This document shows, piece by piece, positions 1 through 9,220 of a stretch of 19,386 nt of DNA; positions within the stretch are counted from its first letter, which is position 1; every line of letters begins with the position of its first letter. Source of the DNA: Glomus cerebriforme. Its lineage: Eukaryota > Glomeromycota > Glomeromycetes > Glomerales > Glomeraceae. The stretch covers positions 229,464-248,849 of the forward strand of contig QKYT01000019.1 of the NCBI GenBank assembly GCA_003550305.1. Direction: 5' to 3'. Made by a program: the position numbers and the translations under genes. The notes below the pieces were generated by a model. That model did not search any database and had not been told where the DNA came from. It worked only from the letters and a program-made list of their open reading frames with translations.

Positions 1-472
1 TTAGATAAATTTAATATTTGTTAAATGTCACCGCAATATACTGTATATTTATCCAGCATTAGGATGGAATTTCGGGCAGAATTAAAAATGTAATTGAAAA
101 ATCCTACTCTAATGCCGTTGTGATGATGATCACATCTGTAACATTTAGCAATTTTCTGTTTCTGATTAATAAATTTTAATGTGATTAATTAAATATTTCT
201 TAATAACAGAATTAAGAATTTATTAATTTAGCAATTAAGTGTAATACAACGATTCATCAAAATTCTTTTATTATCAGTTTTAAAGAATAAAATTAATATG
301 CAACAATGGTAAAATTTATTTGTTGTATTTTATTACTTGTTCATTGATATATTGATATATTAATCTGTTCAATATTCATTTTCTCTGTTATCTTAAGTTT
401 ATTTTCTATTACGTATTTCAGTTTTAGCTTTCTTTTCATTTCCTTTATCTTCTTTCTTCTTAATCGCTTCAT

Positions 473-564
473 AAACATAAGTATATAGGAAATAAATAGG
501 TGATTAAACATAAGTATATTGGAAATAAATAGGGTTAAATATAAGTATATAGAAAATAAATAGG
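473..564. repeat. three-copy tandem repeat, about 31 bases per unit
   Basis: Three head-to-tail units start at 473, 506 and 537 (33, 31 and 28 bases). Each has the form AAAYATAAGTATAT followed by GGAAATAAATAGG or AGAAAATAAATAGG. The units differ by a few substitutions and in the linker (TGATT, GTT, none). It is a small minisatellite in intergenic DNA with no coding meaning seen. Confidence 0.85.
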
Positions 565-581
565 AATTCTAGTCTAAACCA

Positions 582-620
582 AACCAGCCAGTTAGGAGAG
601 ACTCGACTATCTGACTGGTT
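582..620. repeat. imperfect inverted repeat (hairpin)
   Basis: AACCAGCCAG (582-591) pairs with CTGACTGGTT (611-620) with one mismatch, leaving a 19-base loop. It lies directly after the 473-564 tandem repeat in a locally GC-richer patch (575-650). It could be the end of a small mobile element or a chance stem; there is no neighbouring gene to link it to. Confidence 0.5.
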
Positions 621-1291
621 TTTCCTTGCCTGATACGAGGAAGGCCTCTATATACAGTATAAGGAAGTTAAGAGGGAGAGAGTTTAAGGGGAATAGTCTT
701 TATAAAAATAAGTTAAAATTTAATAATTTTACGATAGTTACAATAATAAATTAAGCATAGTTATGCATGACCAAAATTTCTAAATATCCACATATTATAT
801 AATATTGTGGTTGGCTTCAACTTCGAATAATTAATCCTGATTTCAATGTTAATTGCTATATTCTATTCTTTCATACATACCAAATGATTTAATTTGTTTA
901 CATGAAAGATTATGTATGATAAATTTCCTAGCTATTTTGGCTAATAATGTATTGCTTTGTGGGTATTTATATTTAGTATTATTTAATACAATAACATATT
1001 TAACAGTTAAGATAAAAATCTTTATTTAGAATTTTTTGCTTAAGCAACCAATTAAAAATGCTGCATTTTCATAAATATGATTTTTTGGTCTTTTCATATT
1101 TGAGCAACTGGTCCTTATATAGTATTCAGATTAGAAAATCAGTTTTATCTACTAATTTACTTGACTTAGCTACAACAAAATCAATCCTAATCTTTAAGAT
1201 AATCGAATTCTCTCTGATCTATTATTTTTTCTATTTTTCTTAATCAAACTTGTAAAAAAATCTCTATTAGAAGTGAGCGAAAAAAAATTAG

Positions 1292-1311
1292 GGAAATCTA
1301 ATTAGATTTCC
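1292..1311. repeat. perfect 20-base palindrome
   Basis: GGAAATCTAATTAGATTTCC is its own reverse complement. Twelve bases further on, CGATC-GGGT-GATCG (1324-1337) forms a second inverted repeat. The pair sits about 190 bases past the end of pseudogene A on its 3' side. A palindromic binding site, a transposon end or a cruciform are all possible; the sequence does not decide. Confidence 0.7.
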
Positions 1312-1662
1312 ATTATGGTTACACGATCGGGTGATCGCACTAATTTGAAAACAGCGATAAACAATTGTCCCACAAGTTGATTCTTTATTTCAATTTTTAA
1401 TATATCTTTTTGCGGTTTGACAAAATTTGGATTTACAAACACTATTAAAAAAATTCTAATTCCTCATAATAAGAACATAATTAATAGTCTGTTTATTAAA
1501 TGAGTTACAGCATAATTATTTACTAACAACTAAGAAAGTCCTTTAAGTTTTTTAATTTTATTTTGAGATTTTTCATACCAATAAATTGCTTGACTTTTAT
1601 CTTTTTAATTCCATCCCCTTTTTCATACATTTTAGCAAGATTGTATTAAGCTATACTATCTC

Positions 1663-2642
1663 CTAATTTGCAGCCTTTTGATATAATTCAAATGCTTTTT
1701 GATTATTAACACTGGTTCCCATACCAATATTATAACAATATCCTAAACGATTTAATCCACCTGAATTTCCTAAATCTGCAGCTTTTTGATATAAATCAAA
1801 TGCTTTTTGTTCATCAACATTGATTCCAATTCCATTATTATAACAATATCCTAAATTACACATTCCATATACATTTCCTAATTTTGCAGCCTTTTGATAT
1901 AGTCCAAATGCTTTTTGATAATCAACATTAGTTCCCATACCAATATTATAACAATATCCTAAACGATTTATTCCACCTGCATTTCCTAAATTTGCAGCCT
2001 TTTCATATAAATTAAATGCTTTTTGTTCATCAACATTGGTTCCAATACCATAATTATAACAATATCCTAAATTACATATTCCACTTGCATTTCCTAAATT
2101 TGCACCCTTTTGATATAATTCAAATGCTTTTTGTTCATCAACACTGGTTTCAATACCATACTCATTAAATTCTCCAAGTAAAACAATAGCATTTGAATTA
2201 TTTTGATTATTTATTAGCCAATTATAAATTTCTTGTAAAGTCACATTATGATCATTAAGATAATTAAGAATTTTTTGTTTTAATTTTTCTTCATTTCCTA
2301 CAATATAAGGAAAAGTAACCAATTCGTTAACAATTACACTGAAAGTATCTGCAAATAAATTGAGTTTATTTATAGTTTGATTACTTGGTGATATTAAAGA
2401 TTCTATTTCTTTCGTATTCATCTCATTAAAATTTTCAATAAGTTGAGATAAATCTCCATGTAATGAATTATCAATAATATTTTCAGAATTTTCATGCTGG
2501 TCATTTGATAATTGGATATTCTTATTATGATGATAAAGATGAAAATCTTTTAAAATGACGTCTTCCTTTGTAATAATCACTTTTAATTCATCAACTACCT
2601 GATTGATTGTTGGACGATTATCTGGTTCGTTATTCCAACAAT
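1663..2642 (-). other. surviving Sel1-repeat exon of pseudogene A
   Basis: This is exon 5 of copy A, open from the acceptor TTTTGTAG (AG at 2643-2644). It begins with the kinase C-lobe end (DCWNNEPDNRPTINQVV), then a charged linker, then Sel1-like units of 36 residues, each with the pattern LGYCY-x-GIGT, a QKAF-x-LYQKAA helix and LGN. Units 2+3 and 4+5 look like a duplicated pair, since CNLGYCYN alternates with NRLGYCYNIGMGT. An ATG at 2700 inside the former intron is in frame and would add a hydrophobic leader (MIYLFILFLFYFILFYFF) encoded by an AAAAT repeat. Retained-intron translation could therefore give a Sel1 protein with a signal-like start, but this is speculative. Confidence 0.6.
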
Positions 2643-2647
2643 CTACA

Positions 2648-2697
2648 AAAAAATAAAATAAAATAAAATAAAATAAAAATAAAATAAATAAATAAAT
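2648..2697. repeat. AAAAT/AAAT microsatellite in an intron
   Basis: Uninterrupted AAAAT-type units followed by AAAT units fill nearly the whole former intron 4 of pseudogene A. On the minus strand they read as a pyrimidine-rich tract before the exon 5 acceptor. The corresponding intron of gene B (13883-13949) has no such run. Confidence 0.8.
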
Positions 2698-3837
2698 CAT
2701 TAATTAAAACAAAATTAAATATAAATCATAAGTTTTAATTATATTTATCAGTATAAATTTTTATATAATCTTCAGGTGTATCAGGAATAGGTTTTTCTCT
2801 ATGACCTTGTAAAATTTCCATAGCCAACCCAATATCATAATGTTCATTACAAAAAGGTTGCTTATCACTAGATATTTTCCATAAGAGTACACCAACACTG
2901 TAAACATCACTCTTTTTATTTAATGAATATATTTGTATTTGGTTATTACTATCTTCTTCGATTAAATATTTTTGGATCAACATAAGGAAATGTTCCAAAT
3001 ATTTTTGATTGAAGATTGGATGATTCATCAATCCTTTTTGATAAACCAAAATCAGCTAATTTAATTATATTTTGATGGATTAATTTTTGGAATGCTGTTA
3101 TTAAATAAAATAAATAAACAATTAAATTAAGATATTTATTATATAATGTTCATAACGTTAATATATAATTTATAAATATTACCAAATCACGATGCGTAAT
3201 TCCTTCATCATGTAAGCATGATACAGCATAAACCAGTTGAAATGCAAGATTAAATTTATCACTCCAAGTAAGTTTCTCATCAAATAATTTCGGAGAGTAC
3301 CACCATCAGCCTATTCTAATACCAACCAATATTTTTTACTTTGATTTTCTTTAAAAGAAAAAAAAATCACAAAGTTAATCAATTATATTAAAAAACTTTT
3401 TCTTTAAAAAAAAAACAATTAAAACTTATCATACCCCAACTAGAGGTTGTGACACCATAAAGACGGATAATATTATCATAAAAATCAACATCACGTTGAA
3501 GTTTAATCTAATAAATATATAATATAATTAAAAACGTATATATCATGAAATTCGTATTATAATATAATTACCTCATGAGCAATTTCTTTAGCAGTGATAT
3601 TATTGAAATTATAAAAGGATTTCAGTGCAAAACATTTACTAGAATTTTTCCAATTTGCACGATAGACCACTCCGAAACCTCCGGAACCAATTTCTTGAAT
3701 ATTACTAAAATTTTTGTATTCGTAATACTTAAAGTAATTCTTTGCAATAGCTTCTTCAATCCAAATAACTCTCTCATTTGAATTGTTATTAACTGTAAGT
3801 CCAGCGTTATTAGACATTTTATTTATAGAAATATTCT

Positions 3838-3850
3838 TATGCGGACTGCG
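3838..3850 (-). promoter_or_regulatory. CGCAGTCCGCA element upstream of copy A
   Basis: On the minus strand CGCAGTCCGCA lies about 20 bases before the ATG at 3817. The same block sits about 23 bases before the ATG of gene B (15059-15070). It is GC-rich in an AT-rich setting and conserved between two copies whose surrounding leader has diverged. A core promoter or transcription-start element is inferred, not shown. Confidence 0.45.
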
Positions 3851-4737
3851 GGAGTAAAATTTTTATATGTTGGGGAAAAGGGAAAAAAACAATTTTTAAC
3901 TATTTATAAATAAAGCTGTATTACCAATCGAATATGTTGTGGCCAAAGGTAACTGTCGATTATTCAACCTTAATTAGGGAAACAGGAATTTATAAATTGA
4001 GATCTCCACCAACAAATACTCTCTAATAATGTTTTTATCAATTATTTATCAACGAGTATTTTTTTTCTATTAATACAATACTATCGTTTTTGTATTCTTT
4101 TTTTTTTTTTAAAAAAAAAAAAAAGGTTATGGTTTTAAATGTCAGTTTTAATATCATTTTAAATTGTTTTTAATGAATTTAACGAATGAACAAATTGTAA
4201 TAATGGTGTTAGATAAATTTAATAATTTTTAGATCAAATCTATCTACATCGATCAAGTTTAATATTGTCCAAAATTTTTTGTATGCGTTAATGTTTATTT
4301 TTAAATATTTTATTATTTAAGAATTAAAAAATTTTCAATTAATCATAATTGATAACTCCTAAATGTATCCAAAGTTAAAGCATGAATTATTATATTAACA
4401 CTACAATTGTTAAAAAAAAAAAAAAATAATGATTTTTATTTTAATATTTCAGCAGTATAAAATATTGAAAATTACGCGATATTTGTTACACGGGATTTCC
4501 TATAATAAATTTTTGTGTCAACATATTTATTTGTCTTAAATGTACCAACTATTTTGGATTGTTTCCAGCACTTAAAGATTTAATGACACTATTAGATAAA
4601 CCAGCAGCGAAATCTAATAAATTCAATAAAAATTAGTTCTAATCCCTGATTCTTTCTCTCGGCTAAAAAATAACCCATATCCGGCTACAGATTAAGGTTA
4701 GCCAATCAATAACGCCTACGCTTATTAGTGAACACTA
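3851..4737. other. divergent intergenic region between copy A and the 4798 pseudogene
   Basis: No gene is seen. 3940-4030 matches 15270-15350 upstream of gene B, sharing GTGG-Y-CAAAGGT, AACTGTC, AATTAGG and AATACTCT-CTAATAATG, so the duplication covered the promoter region. Around 4100-4125 a T run meets an A run, forming a simple foldback. A GC-richer block (4640-4745) leads into the ACTGCGGCTG element before the pseudogene on the plus strand. The two genes are head to head and could have shared a promoter region. Confidence 0.55.
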
Positions 4738-4797
4738 CTGCGGCTGATCGACAATTAATACAATAATACATAAATACATACAAATAACAATAACGAA

Positions 4798-5735
4798 ATG
4801 TAGAACATAGATGAAAGGATTAATTTAATAAAAGAAACTATTAATAAAAAACTTAACGAATATGAAAGTTTTTACAATAATCAAGAAATTAGTTCTGGAG
4901 CATTTGTAACAGTTTCCGAAAATTTTGAACACTATTTAGTCGTTGAAATCTTTTTATTTTTAATCTTGACAATATCATTATAAATTATAAAAGAATTGTT
5001 CGTGAGTATTTAAAATTTTATTAATTATCATTTCATATCATTATATTTATTTTCTTAATTTTAAATTATTGTCTGTTCATAATTTAGCTTATACTTCAAC
5101 GAGATGTAGATTTTCATGGTAATATTGTTCGATTTTATGTAATTACAAAATTTGATTAATATTTGTTAGAATGTTACCGTAATAATAATTATTTGATTTT
5201 TTTTTATAAAACTAATAAATGATTCTTTCTTTTTTTTTTNTTTAGAAAATAAAGTTGACCAGATAAAATTATTTTCTGGCGATGGAGTATGCTGACGAAG
5301 GTACTTTTCGAAGTTATTTAAAGAAAAGTTCCAAATAAACTTACATGATGAAAGAACCGTGACTTGGTAATTTTGAATAATATTATGATAATCAATATTT
5401 CGAAATTTATATGTGATTAATATAGCATTCCAGCAGTAATGTGGTAATGTGTTTGTTCATCAGGATTCCAGATTAGGCACCACCATATGGAAAGGCATAG
5501 CAAAAGGAATAAGCCAATATACAATAAATTGATGAAACAAACATAAAAGGAGATTCAGAACAGGAAATTTTACAACTTTAGAGTTTATATCAAAAATCCC
5601 AATCAAATTACTTGGTATGGTTCTTATACTGACATCAAAAGATTAATGAATATTGACAATTCAATAAAATTAGATGAGGAAGTGATGTATATAGATAGTA
5701 TTGGCGTACTGCTTTGGGAAATTTTCATAAAGTGA
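4798..5735 (+). pseudogene. decayed TKL kinase
   Basis: Kinase pieces appear in order over all three plus frames. ATG at 4798 is followed at once by TAG, then NIDERINLIKETINKKLNEY and QEISSGAFVTV (glycine-loop region). A frameshift leads to FNLDNIII and KRIVRE, then an intron (about 5002-5087) ending TTTAG. Exon 2 reads LILQRDVDFHG-NIVRFYVITKFD and stops. After a second intron come MEYADEGTFRSYLKK, LHDERTVTW, VLVHQ-like remains, YGSYTDIK (from PYVDPK) and DEEVMYIDSIGVLLWEIF, ending at TGA 5733-5735. HRD and DFG are not recoverable. Residues match the B/A family at the same exon borders, so the ancestor had the same architecture. It has no Sel1 part. Base 5240 is N, inside a T run before an acceptor. 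Confidence 0.85.
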
Positions 5736-6201
5736 TAAATAATATTAATTTAATGTATGAGATTGAAGAGAAAGAATTATAATCATAATAACTCTAATTT
5801 TTACTATTCTCATCGACTAGAAATGTATTTTTAAAATAATTTTGTAATAACCTTAAATTTTTCGATTCATTATTCTCAAAATAAAGGTTTATTATTATAT
5901 AATTCATTTATCATCCAGAGTTTATTAAAGTAGTAACCAAAGCTCAATTAGCGCTACCTAGTAAAACAATAAATATTTTAATAAAAATTTTCTAGGTTTT
6001 TTTTTTAAAAAAATGTCAATAGAGCTATATTAATAAATTTGATTAACATAGTAATAAATATTAAAATTCAAAAAAATTTTCAAAGTACTGCACAAAAAAT
6101 GTCACCGGCGGTGATCATCACTGCACATGAATTTTCGACTAATATATTAACCTAATCATAATATAAACACTATTAATATGTGTAAATTTGTGAATAGAAA
6201 A

Positions 6202-6225
6202 AGCTTTTCTAAGGTTAGAAAAGCT
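6202..6225. repeat. perfect inverted repeat, 11-base arms
   Basis: AGCTTTTCTAA (6202-6212) and TTAGAAAAGCT (6215-6225) are exact reverse complements separated by GG. A poly-T run does not follow directly, and no gene ends next to it on either strand, so I do not call it a terminator. Confidence 0.75.
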
Positions 6226-6373
6226 GTTGTTTAGATAGTTTTTGAGGAAAACATGAAAATTTGATTTTTACTTAATGTAAAAGAGATATTTTCAAAATTC
6301 GGCGCGATTAATATTTATTTAACATATCTATTATTAAAATTTTAAATTTTTTTTTACAAGTATCTTAACTCTA

Positions 6374-6430
6374 GCCGAAATTATCATGTTCGGCCAGAAT
6401 TAAGCGACAATCGCCGCCGGAGGCAACTCC
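6374..6430. repeat. CCGG-rich dispersed repeat patch
   Basis: GCCGAA (6374-6379) pairs with TTCGGC (6389-6394). The patch 6366-6402 resembles 11470-11508 (AGCCGAAATTATCAT against GGCTGAAATCATCAT, then GGCCAGAATT against GGCTGAATTT). A shorter echo, TTCGGGCAGAATTAA, lies near 70-85. This looks like one dispersed, diverged repeat family in otherwise AT-rich spacer. Confidence 0.5.
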
Positions 6431-6600
6431 TGAACAAATACAAAAACAACATAAAATTTAAAACATCTAACTCATGAAAAATATCGCAAAATCAGTTTTT
6501 CCTAGGACATGCATTGTCTATTACGAATTTTTATATACTAAATTTTTTAGAGCTTGGAACCAGTCCAAAAAACCTTAACCGGTTAACAAAACTTAATTCC

Positions 6601-6696
6601 GGCCGACATTAAAATTTGACGGAATTAACGTGTTAAAAAAATATCCGAAATTTGTTAAATTTTGACCGGCATTAAAGTTTGAAGAATTAACTTATT
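6601..6696. repeat. two diverged direct repeat copies
   Basis: The units at 6601-6634 and 6664-6696 share the pattern CCGRCATTAAARTTTGA followed by GAATTAACKT, about 63 bases apart. The intervening part has another ATCCGAAATTTG motif. CCGGCC-type words link them to the 6374-6430 patch. Confidence 0.6.
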
Positions 6697-6752
6697 GAAT
6701 TCAACTAATATGGGAACTGTATTTCCAGAAATTCCCTTCAGGATATTACAAC

Positions 6753-6809
6753 AAATATTTATTAATAATAAAAAAAAAAAAAAAAAAAAAAAAATATTTA
6801 TTAATAATA
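6753..6809. repeat. poly(A) run between 18-base perfect direct repeats
   Basis: The 18-base AAATATTTATTAATAATA occurs at 6753-6770 and again at 6792-6809, separated only by A residues (a 25-base A run counting shared edges). This is what a target-site duplication around a poly(A) tail with no remaining body would look like. Replication slippage over a pre-existing A run is the other explanation. Confidence 0.6.
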
Positions 6810-7198
6810 TTGCAAATATTTGTAATACCCGTTTATTTTGAAGCAAGAGAGTACTATTTTTATCATGTAAATCTTTTCTTTTTCCAATCCCGGAGTAGTA
6901 TGTCACTTTGCAGTTGAAAATGCACGCCACATTTTTATATATGGGTTTAACTCCTGAAATTAATGATATAAATACTTCAAAATAATATTGTTGTTAACGG
7001 TTTGCTTCTAAACTCCCTCTCTCCCTCTCTGATGTTGAAATTTAATTTCACGGACATTTTAAATTAAAAAATTCAACAAAAATTTATGAATAAGTTTAAT
7101 TTACCTCACATTCCAAATCCAAAAATAAGAGAAACTCAAAAACCCGTAGAAGTATTAGTTACTGGATATTAGATAATTAAATAATAACGACTTACTTG

Positions 7199-7220
7199 AA
7201 AACTGCGCCATAATATAATG
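7199..7220 (+). promoter_or_regulatory. 22-base element shared with 18947-18968
   Basis: This block, core AACTGCGCCAT then ATATAATG, recurs at 18947-18968 with a single difference (21 of 22 identical). Both copies end in an ATG. Here that ATG (7218) opens a frame running towards kinase C. CTGCG words also lie just upstream of genes A, B and F. A promoter or initiation element is inferred. Confidence 0.45.
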
Positions 7221-7360
7221 GAATTTGCCGATCCTAAAAAAGGAAATTCAGCCAATTCAGCCGCAGAAACCTGTGGAATGAAAATCTCTCCGAATAAAAT
7301 GGTTTTTTTTTTACCCCCCCTAAGTTACGTAAGTTGATTTCTTTACAAAAACATAAATAG

Positions 7361-8762
7361 TTGTGCATCGAAGATCATGGAACAAATAGGCTGAGGATAT
7401 CAGATGATGTGACACCACAAACAATTCGTTTGTATTATGATCAAGAATTTAAGATTGGTTCCACGATTGATATAGGAGGATCTGCATCGGTTCGCATTGC
7501 ATATTTGGAAAATAGTACAATACCACTTGTAATTAAAAAATTCTTCAATAGTTCTATGGAAGAAATTATTAATGAGGTATGTTACACAGAGATATAAACC
7601 ATACTAATATACAGTAACTATACATGTTGCCGATCCGTTGTCATGATACCTTTTTTGACCTTGTAAATTCCGCTAATTTTTTTTTTTTTAGATTAAAATA
7701 ATGAGAATGGTTTCTCATCCAAATATAATTCGATTTTATGGAGTTACAAAATTAAAAGGTAAGCAATATTATTATAAAACAATATTAAAAAAAATGCAAG
7801 ATATTTTTTATTTTATTTATTTGTTTACACAATTTTTCTATAGATGATGCAGATTATTCGCTTGTTCTTGAGTACGCAGACGGTGGAACGTTAGAAAAGT
7901 ATTTATGGGACAATAGCGAAAACTTTGAATTGGAAAACCAATTTAGGTTTGCTAAAGAAATCGCAGGTGCAATTTCATGGTTGCACGATGAAGAAATTAT
8001 ACACGGTGACCTTGTAAGCATAATTATATTATTTCATAATTTTATTATGATTATATAATTAACGCGTATTCTTTATTTAGCATCCTAAAAATATCCTAAT
8101 ACATCGATTACAACCACATCTACATGTGATAAAATTAACAGATTTTGGACGTTCATGTCTACAAGACTATACTAAAGAATTTACTAAAGCATGTGGCGTT
8201 ATACCTTATATGGATCCTAAAATTTTCAATATTCAAGAAAATGAAAATCATTTATATGGTATAACAAAAAAATCCGATATATATAGTCTAGGAGTATTAT
8301 TATGGCAACTCACAAGTTGTTCGTCACCTTTTGGTTTTGATGAAATAGAAAATGAGCGGCTTAAAGTTATAGCATTAGAGATTGCAATTTTTAAAGGTAG
8401 AAGAGAAGATCCCGTTCCAAACACAATTGATAAATTCGTTGAGCTTTATCAAAGTAAGTATAAGATTATAATAAATTTTATTTTTACATTAAGATTTTTT
8501 TATCACGATCTAAAATTTATTAATTTAAATAGAATGTTGGCGACATGAACCAGATGAAAGACCAGATATTCGCAAAGTAATTTCGGAACTTAAGATTATT
8601 GAATCTATTGATCCTGTATCAAATAATTTTTACTCTATTACTTCCAGAAACGTTGTTTCGCAACAAAAAAAAGGTGAAACAATGGAAAATTTAGAAAATG
8701 ATGATTCTGTCTCGCCAAGTTATGAAGATTGTGATATAAATCTCGATAAATATCAAATGTAA
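7361..8762 (+). CDS. TKL-type protein kinase C, five visible exons, HGD variant
   Basis: Exons 7361-7576, 7692-7758, 7844-8013, 8081-8453 and 8533-8762 join in one frame to 351 residues with GT-AG introns throughout. Numbering from 7361: glycine-loop region IGGSASV (39-44) is degenerate; VAIK-type lysine is K59 (LVIKKFF); hinge LVLEYADGGTL; catalytic loop HGDLHPKN (148-155) with Asp150 and Asn155 but Gly for the usual Arg; DFG at 172-174; PYMDPK replaces APE; KSDIYSLGVLLWQL; ending KCWRHEPDERPD and a short acidic tail to TAA. The family phosphorylates Ser/Thr or Tyr; the substrate is unknown. No in-frame ATG exists in the first exon (TAG at 7358-7360), so an upstream exon is needed. Candidates are ATG 7218 spliced at 7302 (weak GTTTTT donor) or ATG 7086 spliced at 7152 (GTATTA), both phase 0 to the acceptor at 7360. 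Intron positions and phases equal those of gene B. Non-RD active kinase or pseudokinase are both possible. Confidence 0.82.
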
Positions 8763-9220
8763 TTAAAATCTTAAATTATTTATTCTTTTATTCTTCGAGT
8801 TTCTTACAAACACAATCGCTTAGCTATTTTTTCGACTTTTTCTTTTACCGTTTCTTTTTATTTCTTTGTATATTTTATTATCTTTTTTGACTTCATGCGA
8901 ACATTTATTTCTATAATTTATAAAGGTAGATGGATTTATTTTACGCAACATTGGTAATTTTTTTTTTACTAATCAAAATAAAGCGTTATTTATGTTAATC
9001 AGAATACAGTATATTTTTCTACGAGTCTATATTGATTAAATTTAAAATTTTAGAAAAACTAACCAAATTAAGCATAGTTTCGGGTAACGTGCTATTTTTA
9101 GTATTAAATTAATTTATACTAATACTTTAGGGTTTTCTCCCAATTATCTTACTCTTTAATATACTGATACAAAATTACAATGTTTCTTTTAAGATAAATT
9201 AAAATTATAATTTAGTTATT
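8763..9220. other. intergenic region between kinase C and the BTB pseudogene
   Basis: I see nothing coding. The stretch is AT-rich with T runs just after the kinase stop, which likely hold its 3' untranslated region. A 14-base word AATTAAGCATAGTT (near 9065) also occurs near 751; this is too short to interpret. Confidence 0.5.

Larger units (their letters stand above)
1..1529. other. intergenic region with short repeats and palindromes
   Basis: No coding sequence is supported here. A 61-codon open frame near 1058-1243 is AT-driven, resembles no family I know and lacks splice context. The stretch holds a three-copy 31-base tandem repeat (473-564), an imperfect hairpin (582-620), a perfect 20-base palindrome (1292-1311) and an adjacent CGATC/GATCG hairpin (1324-1337). 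Roughly the last 100 bases resemble the 3' flank of gene B (12390-12450), both containing a 'CTCATAATAA' block, so the duplication that made A and B extends past the stop codon. Confidence 0.6.
1530..3817 (-). pseudogene. broken TKL kinase-Sel1 repeat gene (copy A)
   Basis: This is the paralogue of gene B with the same five-exon plan: exon 1 3572-3817 (glycine loop GSGGFGVV, lysine in FALKSF), exon 2 3435-3507, exon 3 about 3183-3369, exon 4 2749-3094, exon 5 from 2642. Many lesions are visible against B. The acceptor before exon 3 reads TG, not AG (3370-3371). A TAG at 3311-3313 replaces the tyrosine of LEYADGG. A net 10-base loss near 3270-3290 shifts the frame. There is a one-base loss near 3085, a frameshift near 2960 (after IFNR) and a lost donor at 2748 (GT to AT). 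Exon 5 is open to 1663 with five Sel1 units; a sixth is cut by a lost T, a CAA-to-TAA change and another lost base before the old stop at 1530-1532. HRD survives as THRDL. I see no way to make a full kinase. The Sel1 exon alone could still be translated if transcribed. Confidence 0.88.
5736..7080. other. intergenic region with repeats
   Basis: No gene is supported. It holds a perfect 11-base-arm hairpin (6202-6225), a TCACCG-G-CGGTGA hairpin near 6103-6115, a CCGG-rich repeat patch (6374-6430), two diverged copies of a repeat (6601-6634 and 6664-6696), a TTAACCGGTTAA palindrome (6575-6586), and a poly(A) run flanked by an 18-base direct repeat (6753-6809). A 91-codon minus-strand frame across the poly(A) run is an artefact, with its phenylalanine stretch coming from the A run. 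Confidence 0.6.

Noticed and set aside
1058..1243. 61-codon plus-strand open frame
   Set aside because: AT-rich chance frame rich in Phe, Tyr, Ile and Leu, with no family resemblance, no neighbours in frame and no splice context.
1663..2700. Independent 345-residue Sel1 gene
   Set aside because: Its first 19 residues come from the former intron and its DCWNN start is the last exon of kinase-Sel1 copy A; listed as part of a pseudogene.
3575..3781. Plus-strand frame opposite exon 1 of copy A, with a similar one at 14745-14996 opposite exon 1 of B
   Set aside because: They resemble each other only because they lie antisense to homologous kinase exons.
6655..6930. 91-codon minus-strand frame with a Phe run
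   Set aside because: It spans the poly(A) run and the flanking direct repeats; no domain is visible.
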